From an uncultured Alphaproteobacteria bacterium (GTDB taxonomy: Bacteria; Pseudomonadota; Alphaproteobacteria; Methylaequorales; Methylaequoraceae), in NCBI GenBank assembly GCA_902618535.1, contig CACNAV010000002.1, positions 88,001 to 151,520 on the forward strand: DNA of 63,520 bases. Reading direction: 5' to 3'. The notes under the pieces were generated by a model. The model did not search any database, was not told where the DNA came from, and saw only the letters and a program-made list of their open reading frames with translations. This document shows positions 1 through 9,227 of the stretch, piece after piece (positions within the stretch are counted from its first letter, which is position 1; every line of letters begins with the position of its first letter). A program made the translations under genes and the position numbers.

Positions 1-147
1 ATTATTAATCAATAAGTCATATACTGCACTTGATTGTTTCAGTTGATAAGTTTTTTTATGAGTAAGTTCCATAATTATTTCTGACTTTATTGCAGACGAA
101 TATAAGTTAATTAAAATAATAATTATAAAATTCATAACTAAATGCAT
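1..147 (-). CDS. Partial secreted or membrane protein, N-terminus only
   Basis: An open frame runs from an ATG at 147 through the left edge of the window, so only 49 residues are visible. The N-terminus begins MHLVMNFIIIILINLYSSA and looks like a signal peptide or membrane anchor. An AAGGAG box lies at 152-157, four bases before the ATG; a second in-frame ATG is at 135. The gene begins inside the end of the preceding minus-strand gene (41-base overlap), as expected for coupled operon genes. Nothing in the visible part identifies the function. Confidence 0.5.
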   Translation of the reverse strand, partial: MHLVMNFIIIILINLYSSAIKSEIIMELTHKKTYQLKQSSAVYDLLINN

Positions 148-1666
148 GATGCTCCTTATTTAAGATTCTTTCCAAATTGGTCCAGTCCGTATTAAGCCTG
201 TTATATTTTGTTTCAATAAGTTCTATACAATAACATCTTTTTGTCAGAAGTTCGTGTGCATGCTTTGATAATGATGGGTATCCAGGGTTTAGATAAATGA
301 CTACAGCATTAGATTTAAGAATTTGTTTTGTGGTACTTGAGGATATAAAATCTATAATGTAACAATCCACTTTAACATCACAATCTTCAAATCTTTTTTC
401 ATTAATTATATTTACTTCATTATTATCTAAAACCTTTTGATTTAATTGAAATCTTTCTGGATGTGATTTATAAAAAACTTTTTTTTTATTAGACAAAAAT
501 TTAAGTAATCTCAACTGCCAATCAAGATATGGGTAATTTTGAAAAACAGGTCTAAATCTCATTCTTTCATCGTGAAAAGCCGTACCTACATACATAACAC
601 TTCTAATTTTTTTTTTTAAACATTTTTGTGTTTGAGGAGCTCCTTTTTTTTTCTTATGTATAAACGAAATTTTTTTATATGGGTGAAAAGATAAGCTTTT
701 TTTATATTCACTAAATTTTATCTTAGCCTGATTTTTATTGTATGAGTAAAAATGAGTGCAAAAATTGTACTCAAATAAGTTATTGGCAAATTGATCATGA
801 TACGCATCACCATTGCCGTGATCATGAGCAATAATTTTCTTACCCTTTTGATAAGCATAAAAGGCAAGAACTGAACTATAAACGTTAGAACCTATACTTG
901 AAATCCAGATTTCACTTGGTAAGCTTACTTTATCCAACCTTTTGGTACTCAAAAGAAAAAAGTTTTGAGCAATTTTCAACCATTCCTTAATATAATCTTT
1001 TACTAAAGGGTTAAAATCCAGGCCCTCTTTATTAAAAAGCTTTCCCAACACACTGAACACTTTTGAAATAAGTAAACGTTCTTCTTTGGAATAAAAAATA
1101 CTTTCATTTAATTTTTGTTTGTCATAATCTGAAAAAAATCTTTTTGGGTGTAAGCTTCTTAAAAAGTAGCCCTCCTCGGTAGCGTGTTGAAAGCATAACC
1201 CAGATGGGAAAAAGCATGATTTGAAGTTTATGCTAATCTTTCTATTATTTTTAATATCAAGAATCATTTCTTTGACTAACAAAGGTAAGAAATTAATCTT
1301 AGATTGGTAACTACTAAAGGTTTTGAATATACTTTCGTAAGAATTTCTTTTATTTATAATCATGTTATATTTTTCAAACTCTTGACCTAAATATGCATTT
1401 ATCTTTTTTTTTTTAAAACTTTTTATTAAGACAGAGGCGTAGTACCATTTGATTATCTCTGAATAAAACCATTTATCAAAAACTTTAAGTGTTAAATTCA
1501 AGTTCGTTTTCCCTTCATTTACAATTGGTAAAAATTTCTCAACAAGATTTTTTACAAACTTTTTTGAAAATTTATTAGACACTGGCCAGTTATATTTTTT
1601 ATAAAAACTATCGCCTTGTTTTATTTTTGTTAAATCATAATTTATTTTAACCTTGAACTTTTCCAT
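107..1666 (-). CDS. Putative surface-polysaccharide glycosyltransferase-like protein
   Basis: A 519-residue protein with no clear membrane segments. I chose the ATG at 1666 because it follows a GGGGGGAAAAAG ribosome-binding stretch, while any longer start would run far into the amidotransferase gene; the overlap is then 20 bases. The C-terminal half has features seen in GT-B-fold surface-carbohydrate transferases: HDHGNG near residue 280, a KSHPERF motif near residue 430, and a following segment with the Asp/Ser-rich FISSSTTKQIL pattern that normally binds a nucleotide-activated donor. It may resemble the LIC12162-type surface carbohydrate proteins, but that is from memory. The location at the downstream end of a sugar-amidation operon suggests it transfers or modifies the product. 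Exact activity unknown. Confidence 0.5.
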   Translation of the reverse strand: MEKFKVKINYDLTKIKQGDSFYKKYNWPVSNKFSKKFVKNLVEKFLPIVNEGKTNLNLTLKVFDKWFYSEIIKWYYASVLIKSFKKKKINAYLGQEFEKYNMIINKRNSYESIFKTFSSYQSKINFLPLLVKEMILDIKNNRKISINFKSCFFPSGLCFQHATEEGYFLRSLHPKRFFSDYDKQKLNESIFYSKEERLLISKVFSVLGKLFNKEGLDFNPLVKDYIKEWLKIAQNFFLLSTKRLDKVSLPSEIWISSIGSNVYSSVLAFYAYQKGKKIIAHDHGNGDAYHDQFANNLFEYNFCTHFYSYNKNQAKIKFSEYKKSLSFHPYKKISFIHKKKKGAPQTQKCLKKKIRSVMYVGTAFHDERMRFRPVFQNYPYLDWQLRLLKFLSNKKKVFYKSHPERFQLNQKVLDNNEVNIINEKRFEDCDVKVDCYIIDFISSSTTKQILKSNAVVIYLNPGYPSLSKHAHELLTKRCYCIELIETKYNRLNTDWTNLERILNKEHHAFSYEFYNYYFN

Positions 1667-2843
1667 AATCTTTTTCCCCCCCATCAATATCGTGTTTAAA
1701 CCATCTGCCCTTCTCAATCCACCAAACTCTTGGGTTTCGAAAACTATCACATACAATATCAAATTTTTTTTCCGTCCAGTTTACGTACTTAAGCCATCTT
1801 TTTAAGTCATCAGGTTTGATATGGTCCATTTCTTTTACAATTTGAACAGCTTTTTCTCTACTCATTAACCCAGCTCTGATGTCTTTACAACAATGATCTG
1901 TCGCTCTTCCATATCCAAATTTTATAAATTTTAAATAGTCATGAATCCCATTTTCATGAATATCATCAAGGTTTGACATTTTTCTATATGTTCTTTGAAA
2001 TTTTTTTTTTGATTCTTTAAAATTATATTTTTGCTTCATAAGTTTAACATGTTCATTAGCATCCCAGTTAAAATAATTAGATATGTATATTCCTCTTACA
2101 CCTACTTTTTCAATTTCTTTGTCTGATGGATACATCCATGGGATTAGTTGCTCTTTAGAAAGTTTTTCTCCGAAATTATTCGCTTTTTTTAAAAAGTAAT
2201 CCCATTCAAAACCTCTACATGCATGCTCATGTCTATGCCTGAAGGTAAATTCAATAAAGTCTTCATAGTTGTGCATTCCGCCAACATCAGATCTACCATG
2301 CTCTCCCCAAACAATAAGTGGAATATTCATTTGCACTGCAACTTTAATTGGATAAGTAAAAATTCCTGCATGCGCATGCCAATTCATATCTCCCATCATT
2401 AGCATACCCATTCTGTTTAGAGTTTTTAAAACATCTATGTTGGGAGTAAAAAAAATATGATCAACTCCAAAAACCTCTCTCATATTTTGAAGATTTTCCA
2501 ACCCCTCCTTTGAATAATTATTTCCGTTATACGTAACTAAAAGTGGGTTTAAACCAAAAACTTTTTTTATTAAATGAGTTTGGTAATAACTGTCCTTACC
2601 ACCGCTTACTGGAATTATACAATCATAATTATTCTTCTTTTTGTAAAATTCGATCAACCTTATAAAAAGCTTTTTTCTATAATCCCAGTCAATTTGTTTT
2701 TTTTGATTTGAAACCTTACAACCAGAGCAAATATTTTTTTCATCAAATTGTAAAGTAACTGCTGATGATTCTGGATAAACGCAATTTGAGCAAAACTTTA
2801 TAGGTTTCAGCTTTTTGTGGAATTTCTTACCGTTTAGTTTCAT
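1647..2843 (-). CDS. wbpG: N-acetyl sugar amidotransferase (WbpG/PseA/LegA family)
   Basis: A 398-residue cytoplasmic ATP-dependent amidotransferase. It has an N-terminal Cys-rich site (CSNC near residue 18, CSGC near 40) and the PP-loop SGGKDS near residue 80, which binds and adenylates the sugar acetamido group. Proteins of this family convert an N-acetyl group of a nucleotide sugar or nonulosonic acid into an acetamidino group, using ammonia delivered by a HisH/HisF-like pair. Both partners are encoded in the same operon at 7443-8848, which strongly supports the call. Whether the substrate is a hexosamine or a nonulosonic acid cannot be read from this sequence. There is a 100-base gap before the next gene upstream. 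Confidence 0.88.
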   Translation of the reverse strand: MKLNGKKFHKKLKPIKFCSNCVYPESSAVTLQFDEKNICSGCKVSNQKKQIDWDYRKKLFIRLIEFYKKKNNYDCIIPVSGGKDSYYQTHLIKKVFGLNPLLVTYNGNNYSKEGLENLQNMREVFGVDHIFFTPNIDVLKTLNRMGMLMMGDMNWHAHAGIFTYPIKVAVQMNIPLIVWGEHGRSDVGGMHNYEDFIEFTFRHRHEHACRGFEWDYFLKKANNFGEKLSKEQLIPWMYPSDKEIEKVGVRGIYISNYFNWDANEHVKLMKQKYNFKESKKKFQRTYRKMSNLDDIHENGIHDYLKFIKFGYGRATDHCCKDIRAGLMSREKAVQIVKEMDHIKPDDLKRWLKYVNWTEKKFDIVCDSFRNPRVWWIEKGRWFKHDIDGGEKDYGKVQG

Positions 2844-2943
2844 TCTTTGTCAATTATTTTTTTAGGAAATTAGAATCTTTTTGTAAGATGAATTATTCAT
2901 TTTTAAAAACTAATTAGAAATTTATTTAAACTTAATTTAATTT

Positions 2944-3615
2944 TTAACTTTTGTGAAGAATTATTTTTGACAAAGATAATTTAAATCCAATTTTTTGGTA
3001 AAAGTTTATTGCAGTTGAATTTGAAGATTGAGTTCCGGCCTCAATATTTAGGCCTTTATACATTGAACTTAAAAAATAGACCATACTCTCTCCAATATTT
3101 TTTCTTCTTTTTTGAGGATTAACGACAATTAAATCAATAACTAAGTGATTTTTTTTTTTTAAGTAAAGTAAAAACCCATTTATTATATTTTTTTCCTTGT
3201 GGACTATAAGTCCATCACCTCTGTGACCATAAAAAAAATTTTTAACCCATTGTTCTTTTATCATTTTTGATTCTTTAAAACTTATGTTCTTGTCAATGTG
3301 AAATCTGGAATTTTCTAAAAATTTACATAATTTTAAAACATTTTTTTCATCTTTCTTACTTGCTAAATAACAACAATTCCCAGTTGTCTTTTCCTGAAAT
3401 TTCCAGGTAAATGTAAGTTGGTTGTCAATAAATACGAATTTTTTTGATTGAAGATAATATGATTCTTTAAAATATTCCGAGTTAAGTTTACAGGTAATAA
3501 ACCCTTTGGGAAAAGATAAAAATTCTTTGCCCTCTTTTTGATCATATATTAAATTATAACATTTTTTTCCAAGTATTTTTTCTAGCCATTCATCGTTCTC
3601 AAGTTTAAATTTCAT
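2944..3615 (-). CDS. GNAT-family N-acetyltransferase
   Basis: A protein of 223 residues. The ATG at 3615 overlaps the stop of the upstream SDR gene as ATGA (3612-3615), which fixes the start; the longer frame is only a non-coupled extension. The C-terminal half shows the GNAT acetyl-CoA pattern: a hydrophobic strand LVIDLIVVNP, then QKRRKNIGESMV (the R/Q-x-x-G-x-G/A loop) and the final TAINFYQKIGFKL, typical of the last strand and helix. In this operon, with a DegT aminotransferase, it probably acetylates an amino sugar. The N-terminal 100 residues are not recognisable. There is a 100-base gap with no visible gene between it and the amidotransferase. Confidence 0.7.
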   Translation of the reverse strand: MKFKLENDEWLEKILGKKCYNLIYDQKEGKEFLSFPKGFITCKLNSEYFKESYYLQSKKFVFIDNQLTFTWKFQEKTTGNCCYLASKKDEKNVLKLCKFLENSRFHIDKNISFKESKMIKEQWVKNFFYGHRGDGLIVHKEKNIINGFLLYLKKKNHLVIDLIVVNPQKRRKNIGESMVYFLSSMYKGLNIEAGTQSSNSTAINFYQKIGFKLSLSKIILHKS

Positions 3616-4610
3616 TTTGAATATTGGACATACCAATCAATATATTTATCTATTCCCTTATAAATATTAAATTTTGGAGAATAATTTAAAAGTTTTTTTG
3701 CTTTTGAAATATCTAAAGTTCCTCTTTTTGGCATTAATTTGTCTCTTTTATTAAAGTTAATCTTAACATTAAATTTTTTGGCAACATACTCAGCTAAGTT
3801 TATAATTTTTTCAGATTTACCAAAAGTTATATTAAATGTTTGGCCTAAAGAATTTTTATTTTTAATAACTAGCTCAACACCATTTATTAAATCATCAATG
3901 TATGTGAAATCTAGTGAATCTTGACCGTCACCATTAATTTCTAAATTTTTTGAATTAATTGCATTTTCAATGAAAACTTGACTTACTCTTCTACTTACAC
4001 AACGTTCACCATAAAGTGCCGAGGGTCTTATAATTGAATATTTTAGACCAAAAACTTGATTGTAGGCAATAAGGAGTTTCTCTCCTGAGTATTTTAAAGC
4101 TCCGTAAATACCTATTGGGTTACATTCTGTCAGTTCGTTAACTTTTCTTTTTTTAAACTCTCCATACACCATAGATGAAGAAAAATAAATTAAATGTGCA
4201 TTTGAATCTCTTATGGTGTCAAGCGTATTTTCAAGTGTTCGAAGACTGTGATCAAAGGTATTGTAGGGGTCTTTATTTGCTTTGTTTGCGTGGGCAACTG
4301 CTGCTAAAAAAACTACAACATCTGGCTTAAAATCACTTAATCTGTCACTTAAATGATGATAATCTCTGGCATCAACTTTCTCTAATGAAATTTTTTTTTT
4401 TTTAAGTAATGAAACTCTCTCATTTAAAAAATTTATATAAATTGGATTCTCTTTTCCTATTTTTGAGTTAGAATGTTCACCAATATTATTTACTTGAAGT
4501 GAATCTAAAATTTTGACGTTAGCTCCTTTCATTTGTAGTGAGATTGCTAGGTTATGACCGATAAATCCAGCTCCACCGACTAAGATAATTTTTTTATTTT
4601 TTAATTGCAT
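3612..4610 (-). CDS. NAD-dependent epimerase/dehydratase (extended SDR)
   Basis: A 332-residue extended short-chain dehydrogenase acting on nucleotide sugars. The Rossmann motif GGAGFIG lies at residues 12-18, SSSMVYG near 145, and the catalytic YxxxK as YGALK near 170. It resembles UDP-glucose 4-epimerase-like or dehydratase members rather than PseB, which has a different N-terminal signature. The stop is immediately followed by the acetyltransferase through an ATGA overlap, and the aminotransferase upstream ends one base before this gene starts, so the three are co-translated. The specific sugar is not deducible. Confidence 0.8.
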   Translation of the reverse strand: MQLKNKKIILVGGAGFIGHNLAISLQMKGANVKILDSLQVNNIGEHSNSKIGKENPIYINFLNERVSLLKKKKISLEKVDARDYHHLSDRLSDFKPDVVVFLAAVAHANKANKDPYNTFDHSLRTLENTLDTIRDSNAHLIYFSSSMVYGEFKKRKVNELTECNPIGIYGALKYSGEKLLIAYNQVFGLKYSIIRPSALYGERCVSRRVSQVFIENAINSKNLEINGDGQDSLDFTYIDDLINGVELVIKNKNSLGQTFNITFGKSEKIINLAEYVAKKFNVKINFNKRDKLMPKRGTLDISKAKKLLNYSPKFNIYKGIDKYIDWYVQYSK

Positions 4611-5753
4611 TTACGAGAACTTTTCTACGATATTCTTGAGTTTTTGGCAAATAAAATTAATTTCTGATTTACTGATATGTGGACCAAGTGGTAGTGAAAT
4701 TGACGCATTACTGAATAGAGAAGCATTTTTAAATTCAGTAGCTTTAGTTTTATATTTTTTTTTATAGAACTTGAAGTTTGGAATTGGTCCTGGATAGTAG
4801 ATACTACAACCAATACCTTTGTCTACTAAGATTTTTAAAATTTGGTTTCTTTTTCTTTTCAAAGAATTTTCTAATATAATTACTGCGCAGTAGTAAGAAT
4901 TTATAGCTTCACTAAGATTATTATCTACCAAGCGTAGATTATTTATATGTCGTATTTTTGATTTATAGACGTTCATGTTAATACTTCTTTTTTTAATAAA
5001 ACTTGGTAGCCTCTTAAGTTGCTCTATTCCTATCGCTGCCTCAATCTCGTTCATTCTAAAATTATATCCTAGGAGATTAATATCATACATACCTGGTATA
5101 ATTCTTTGATTAAGTGGTCTATCATAACCAAATGCTTTAAATTTTTTAACTTTATCAATGATTGTTTTATTTTTTGATATAACCATTCCACCTTCAGCAG
5201 TGGTTATATGTTTAACAGGATAAAATGAAAATGAACCTATTTCTCCAAACAAACCTACATGTTTTTTTTTAAACTTAGAGCCTAATGCCAAAGCACAGTC
5301 CTCAATAAGAAAAATCTTATTTTTTTTACAGAATTCTGTAACTTTATCCATATTTAATGGCAAACCTAAATAATGTACTATGATTAGTGCTTTTGTTTTT
5401 GAGGTGACTTTAGATTGTAATAGGTTTAAGTCAATATTTCCCGTTTCAACATCAGCGTCTATAAAAATTGGTTTTGCACCAACATATTCTACGGCATGAA
5501 CAGTAGCTACATGAGAAAGTGAGGGAACTAAGACCTCATCATTATGTCCAATTTCTAGTATTATATTTGCTAAATGTAAACCTGAAGTACATGATGAAAG
5601 TGAAGTTGCAAAACCGCCGCCTACAAAATTAGAAAAAGATTCTTCAAATTCTTCTGTTTTACTTCCATGAACAAGACGTGATGATTTTAAAACTTTTTTA
5701 ATTGAATTAAATTCTGCCTGTCCAATAATGGGTTTACCGAAGGGTATTTTCAT
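4611..5753 (-). CDS. DegT/DnrJ/EryC1/StrS sugar aminotransferase
   Basis: A 380-residue PLP enzyme that transfers an amino group from glutamate to a keto-sugar nucleotide. Visible family marks are SLSSCTSGLHLA near residue 52 (cofactor phosphate binding), the IEDCALALGSKF segment near 150 and the PLP lysine in FYPVKHITTAEGGM near 180. Length matches the family. It is the first of two DegT enzymes in the window, the other being at 25586-26746. Placement between an oxidoreductase and an SDR fits a keto-sugar amination step before acetylation and amidination. Confidence 0.88.
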   Translation of the reverse strand: MKIPFGKPIIGQAEFNSIKKVLKSSRLVHGSKTEEFEESFSNFVGGGFATSLSSCTSGLHLANIILEIGHNDEVLVPSLSHVATVHAVEYVGAKPIFIDADVETGNIDLNLLQSKVTSKTKALIIVHYLGLPLNMDKVTEFCKKNKIFLIEDCALALGSKFKKKHVGLFGEIGSFSFYPVKHITTAEGGMVISKNKTIIDKVKKFKAFGYDRPLNQRIIPGMYDINLLGYNFRMNEIEAAIGIEQLKRLPSFIKKRSINMNVYKSKIRHINNLRLVDNNLSEAINSYYCAVIILENSLKRKRNQILKILVDKGIGCSIYYPGPIPNFKFYKKKYKTKATEFKNASLFSNASISLPLGPHISKSEINFICQKLKNIVEKFS

Positions 5754-5757
5754 ATTA

Positions 5758-6750
5758 TTACTTTTTGTTTTTAGGTTTCAGAGATTTATTAATTCCTAAG
5801 CACAATTGCATCACATTTAACATCTGCTTTTGGCTTATAATAAGTTTTTTATTAGTTAATATTGCAGAAATGAAATTGTCAATAAGGTCATATTTATAAA
5901 TACCTGGATATTTCTCTTTTGCAGTTTCTTTTAGAATATTATTATCACTATTGAAAGATAAATAATTATTTGTTTGAAATGATTGTTCAAAGGTTTTTTT
6001 TTTACCATAAATCATAACTCTATGAAAGTGTGGATAAATACAACCAAAGTTTGATGAAACTTTAGCCACAGAACCATCATCAAACTGAAGTAAAGAAACC
6101 ACAAAATCCTGAATTGGGTTATAAAATCCTTTGGTACAGATATTATTCTGAAAGGATTTAATTTTTTTTGGGTATGAGTTTTTCAACCAGAGTAATAAAT
6201 CTAACATATGAACTCCCCCTCCAAGAACCACTGAATAATTTTTTATTTTCCCTCTCCAGCCATTTGTAATTTTATTGAGTCTTCCATAATTGTAATCAAA
6301 TTCCATGAAAAATACTTTTCCAAAAGTATTATTTTCAAATTCGTTTTTAAGTTTTTTAAATCTAGGTGAGCATCTAAGAACTGTGTTAGTTGTCATGACT
6401 AGATTTTTTTTTTTTTTTAGAAGGTTTGAGATCTTGTTGAGTTCTTTTAAATTTTGACAAATTGGCTTTTCACAAAAAACATGTTTATTATTTTCAAGAG
6501 ACATTACAACCTGTTCAAAGTGAAAATTATCGTATGAAGCAATTGAAATAATATCAATTTCATTATCATGAATCATATCTGAGTCTCTTAGATATATTTT
6601 TTTTATAGGATATTTTTTTTGAATTTCCTTAACCTTATTTTTATTATTATCAAAGATGGAAATTGATCTAATATGTTTTGATTTAAGGAAGCCAATTATA
6701 TGCTGTTCTCCTACTCCAAGGCCAATTACTCCAACATTTAAATTTTTCAT
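5758..6750 (-). CDS. Gfo/Idh/MocA family sugar oxidoreductase
   Basis: A 330-residue NAD(P)-dependent oxidoreductase. The N-terminal nucleotide-binding motif is GVIGLGVGEQH at residues 7-17, and the conserved EKP (FCEKPI) lies near residue 94. Members such as WbpB oxidise a ring hydroxyl of a nucleotide sugar to the keto form used by a DegT aminotransferase, which is the next gene. The gene overlaps the cytidylyltransferase by four bases. A 15-base A run (T15 on the plus strand at 6404-6418) lies within the coding sequence, encoding consecutive lysines. Confidence 0.85.
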   Translation of the reverse strand: MKNLNVGVIGLGVGEQHIIGFLKSKHIRSISIFDNNKNKVKEIQKKYPIKKIYLRDSDMIHDNEIDIISIASYDNFHFEQVVMSLENNKHVFCEKPICQNLKELNKISNLLKKKKNLVMTTNTVLRCSPRFKKLKNEFENNTFGKVFFMEFDYNYGRLNKITNGWRGKIKNYSVVLGGGVHMLDLLLWLKNSYPKKIKSFQNNICTKGFYNPIQDFVVSLLQFDDGSVAKVSSNFGCIYPHFHRVMIYGKKKTFEQSFQTNNYLSFNSDNNILKETAKEKYPGIYKYDLIDNFISAILTNKKLIISQKQMLNVMQLCLGINKSLKPKNKK

Positions 6751-7433
6751 TTTACATCATTCCATTTTTGTAAAATCTCATCTATTGATGAATCAACATT
6801 AATTCTATTAAATAAAAAGTTTTTTTTAAGCTTATCAAAGTCATCAGGGCTATCTATTGATAATTTTATGTTAAGATGATTATAGTCACATGTAACATTA
6901 AAAATTTTGTAAAATTTGTCGTTTTCGTAAAAGTATTTTGTAACATGCTCTCTTTGACTTTTATTAAGTTTATTTGGTTGTAGACCTAAAAAACATTTTC
7001 TATCAATTATTTCAATTGATTGTCCGCTAGGGAAAGTCTTTGGAAATACATTAGTCACAATATCATAATTCTTTTTTAAAAATAAATTTATCATTCTTTT
7101 TAAGATTTTATCATCTAATAAAGGGCTATCAGCTGAAATTCTTACCAGCGCTTGATAGTTATTAATTTTTAAAAAATCTCTATATCTTTTATAGACATTA
7201 TCTAGATCTCCTCTAAAAAACTTTAAGCCCTTACTTTGACAAAATTTAACTAATTTATTATCTGATTTATCATTTGAGGTTAATATGTAAATTTGACTAG
7301 GATCTCTAGCTTTTGATAATCTTTTAGTAAGTAGTTCTAATATGTTAAGTTCGTTTACTTTTTTCAAAACTTTTTCAGGTAATCTTTTAGAAGACAACCT
7401 AGCTTGAACACACACACAAATTTTTTTAGACAT
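6747..7433 (-). CDS. SpsF-like cytidylyltransferase/nucleotidyltransferase
   Basis: A 228-residue enzyme with a nucleotidyltransferase fold. The N-terminal CVQARLSSKRLPEKVL (residues 7-22) is the SpsF/NeuA-type signature in which Arg and Lys bind the CTP phosphates. RISADSPLLD near residue 96 supplies the metal-binding Asp. SpsF proteins occur with NeuB-type synthases in nonulosonic acid clusters, where they are thought to activate the acid with CMP or to act earlier on a sugar phosphate. A second, NeuA/PseF-like enzyme is at 21654-22346, so the window appears to have two activation routes. Confidence 0.8.
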   Translation of the reverse strand: MSKKICVCVQARLSSKRLPEKVLKKVNELNILELLTKRLSKARDPSQIYILTSNDKSDNKLVKFCQSKGLKFFRGDLDNVYKRYRDFLKINNYQALVRISADSPLLDDKILKRMINLFLKKNYDIVTNVFPKTFPSGQSIEIIDRKCFLGLQPNKLNKSQREHVTKYFYENDKFYKIFNVTCDYNHLNIKLSIDSPDDFDKLKKNFLFNRINVDSSIDEILQKWNDVK

Positions 7434-7442
7434 AATAAATAC

Positions 7443-8234
7443 CTAAATTCTAACATTACAACCAGACTTTTTGAGAAACTTTTTTAAATTAATATAAGAA
7501 AGTTCTTTGAAATGAAAAAAGTTTCCAGCAGCAAGTGCATTAATATTTAAGTTTTCTATTGCGTCAACAAAATCAAATTCATTTCCAGCACCCCCACACA
7601 AAATTATAGGAAGTTTTGTTAGATCCCTTAAATTTTTACAAAATTTGTCGTCAAAACCTTGTGCTTTGCCATCCCTTGATACTGAGTGAATAAATAGTTC
7701 ACCTACACCTATATCCTCAAGATATTTAATTAATTCTTCTTTTTTAAACTTAATTTTCTTTGATCCATGATCCTTAAGAAAAATTAGTTCTCCATTAATT
7801 TCTTTATAATCCACTGATGCTACTATTGCCTGACTTCCAAATGTCATTGCTGCTTTTTCAACAATTTTTTTGTTATCAAAAAGTAGAGAGTTTAAAATAA
7901 TTTTATCCGCACCATTATAAATTCTAATTTTCATGTCATCTAATGTTTGAATTCCTCCACCAAAGGTTAACGGAGTTGAACAGACATTTGAAATCTCTTT
8001 AACTATTTCTTTAATATTTTTTAAAGATTTAATTTTATGATCATCTCTTAAAGAATCATATTTTTTGTTTTTAGATATATCTATATAAATTAATTCATCA
8101 ATATTCCATGAATTATATCTAGCGCATTGATTTATTACGTTTCCAATAACTTGGTGCTCTGAAAAATTTTGACTCCGAACTATATGACCATTTTTAATAA
8201 ATAAAACAGGAATTATTCTAATGATTTTGTTCAT
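7443..8234 (-). CDS. hisF: HisF-like ammonia-channel subunit for sugar amidation
   Basis: A 263-residue TIM-barrel protein of the HisF family. It is not the histidine-pathway cyclase, I infer, because the N-terminal signature that in true HisF reads CLDVKDG reads VLFIKNG here, so the first catalytic aspartate is replaced by Phe. The second catalytic Asp region (ASVDYK near residue 128) and the phosphate-binding loops (FGGGIQT, ILCGGAGN) are kept. In WbpG systems such HisF relatives carry ammonia from HisH to the amidotransferase, which is encoded in the same operon. It overlaps hisH by ATGA at 8231-8234. Confidence 0.85.
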   Translation of the reverse strand: MNKIIRIIPVLFIKNGHIVRSQNFSEHQVIGNVINQCARYNSWNIDELIYIDISKNKKYDSLRDDHKIKSLKNIKEIVKEISNVCSTPLTFGGGIQTLDDMKIRIYNGADKIILNSLLFDNKKIVEKAAMTFGSQAIVASVDYKEINGELIFLKDHGSKKIKFKKEELIKYLEDIGVGELFIHSVSRDGKAQGFDDKFCKNLRDLTKLPIILCGGAGNEFDFVDAIENLNINALAAGNFFHFKELSYINLKKFLKKSGCNVRI

Positions 8235-8848
8235 AATTCGCAGAAGTTTTTAAGAAATTTAAGTCCAGATTTTTGACTTTTTTCTGGGTGAAATTGACAA
8301 CCAAAGATATTGTTTTTTTCAATTACTGAAGTTATTTTATCTTTTGATTCAATTGAAGCTACTTTGTGAATATTATTTTTAAGACTACAATAAAAACTAT
8401 GTGCAAAGTAGAAACATAATTCATGCCTTTTAAAATTATTTAAAAGTTGAGATTCATTTTGTTTTTTTAAATTAAACCATCCAATATTAGGAATGGTTAA
8501 ATCATTGTCATCTATTTTCACTACATTACCTGAAATAAGGCAAAGGCCCTTAGTTGTTCCAAACTCTAAACTTTGATCTAGTAATAATTGCATACCTAAG
8601 CAAATACCAAGAAGATAATTGTCGGACTTTTCAACAAAATTTTTGATTTCTAAATCAAATTTTTTTTTTTTAATTGATTCTTTTGCTTCAGAATATGAAC
8701 CAACGCCAGGGAGAATTATCTTTTTAAATTTTTTTACTTCTCGAGAATTTTCAATTAACTCAAAATTAATATCTAAAATACGAAGCGCATTTGCTATTGA
8801 TTTTAAATTTCCTACCTCATAAAAAAGAACTCCAACACTATTCTTCAT
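8231..8848 (-). CDS. hisH: HisH-like glutamine amidotransferase subunit
   Basis: A 205-residue class I glutamine amidotransferase. The nucleophile elbow is GICLGMQLLL near residue 81, and the catalytic His-Glu pair is FHPEKSQKSG near residue 185. It hydrolyses glutamine and passes ammonia through the adjacent HisF-like barrel. No other his genes surround it, and the operon contains the WbpG-type amidotransferase, so it likely supplies ammonia for sugar acetamidino formation. It begins the operon; only the methyltransferase remnant lies upstream on the same strand, one base before it. Confidence 0.87.
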   Translation of the reverse strand: MKNSVGVLFYEVGNLKSIANALRILDINFELIENSREVKKFKKIILPGVGSYSEAKESIKKKKFDLEIKNFVEKSDNYLLGICLGMQLLLDQSLEFGTTKGLCLISGNVVKIDDNDLTIPNIGWFNLKKQNESQLLNNFKRHELCFYFAHSFYCSLKNNIHKVASIESKDKITSVIEKNNIFGCQFHPEKSQKSGLKFLKNFCEL

Positions 8849-8849
8849 T

Positions 8850-9200
8850 TTAAATATTTTTTACTAATAATTGAAAAAAAAATCTTTTGTTGTTTGAAAT
8901 TATAGTTCTATTGGTAATTACTTTCATTTTAAATTCATTTAGAATTGAAAATAAAGTTTTTCTATTGAAGTAATAAATATGAGAAATCCAGAATCTTGAG
9001 TTGTCATCCTTTAAATTTATAAAATCTACTACATCAGGAACCTCAAAAAAAAAAGTTGTTTCTTTTTTTGAAATTTTTTTTATTTCCTTTAAAAACTTTC
9101 TTGGATCTTTAATATGCATCAACACTTTAAGAACAAAAAAAATAAAATCAAACTTTTCTCTGACCTCAGATAGTCTTTTAAAAATTTTGAGATTTTTCAT
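8850..9200 (-). pseudogene. C-terminal remnant of a SAM-dependent methyltransferase
   Basis: A 116-residue frame that matches only the second half of a class I methyltransferase: FDFIFFVLKVLMHIKDPRKFL (the post-motif-III region, split here around residue 18-38), then a KKETTFFFEVPDVVDF strand and a terminal sheet. The glycine-rich SAM-binding motif and the whole N-terminal half are missing. Upstream there are only 27 bases before an oppositely oriented methyltransferase gene, so the missing part is not encoded nearby. It may still be translated from the ATG at 9200. I infer a gene truncated by recombination at the operon edge; a short functional protein cannot be ruled out. Confidence 0.65.
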
Positions 9201-9227
9201 TATTAGAATTTAATTGTTTTAACAGGT

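Noticed and set aside
6404-6418. T15 and several T11-T13 runs (12976, 26138, 38966) as phase-variation sites
   Set aside because: They encode lysine runs in minus-strand genes and are not outstanding for a genome with this base composition. Only the T21 run was kept.
7443-8848. HisF and HisH as part of a histidine operon
   Set aside because: No other his genes, a lost catalytic Asp in HisF and the WbpG partner point to sugar amidation.
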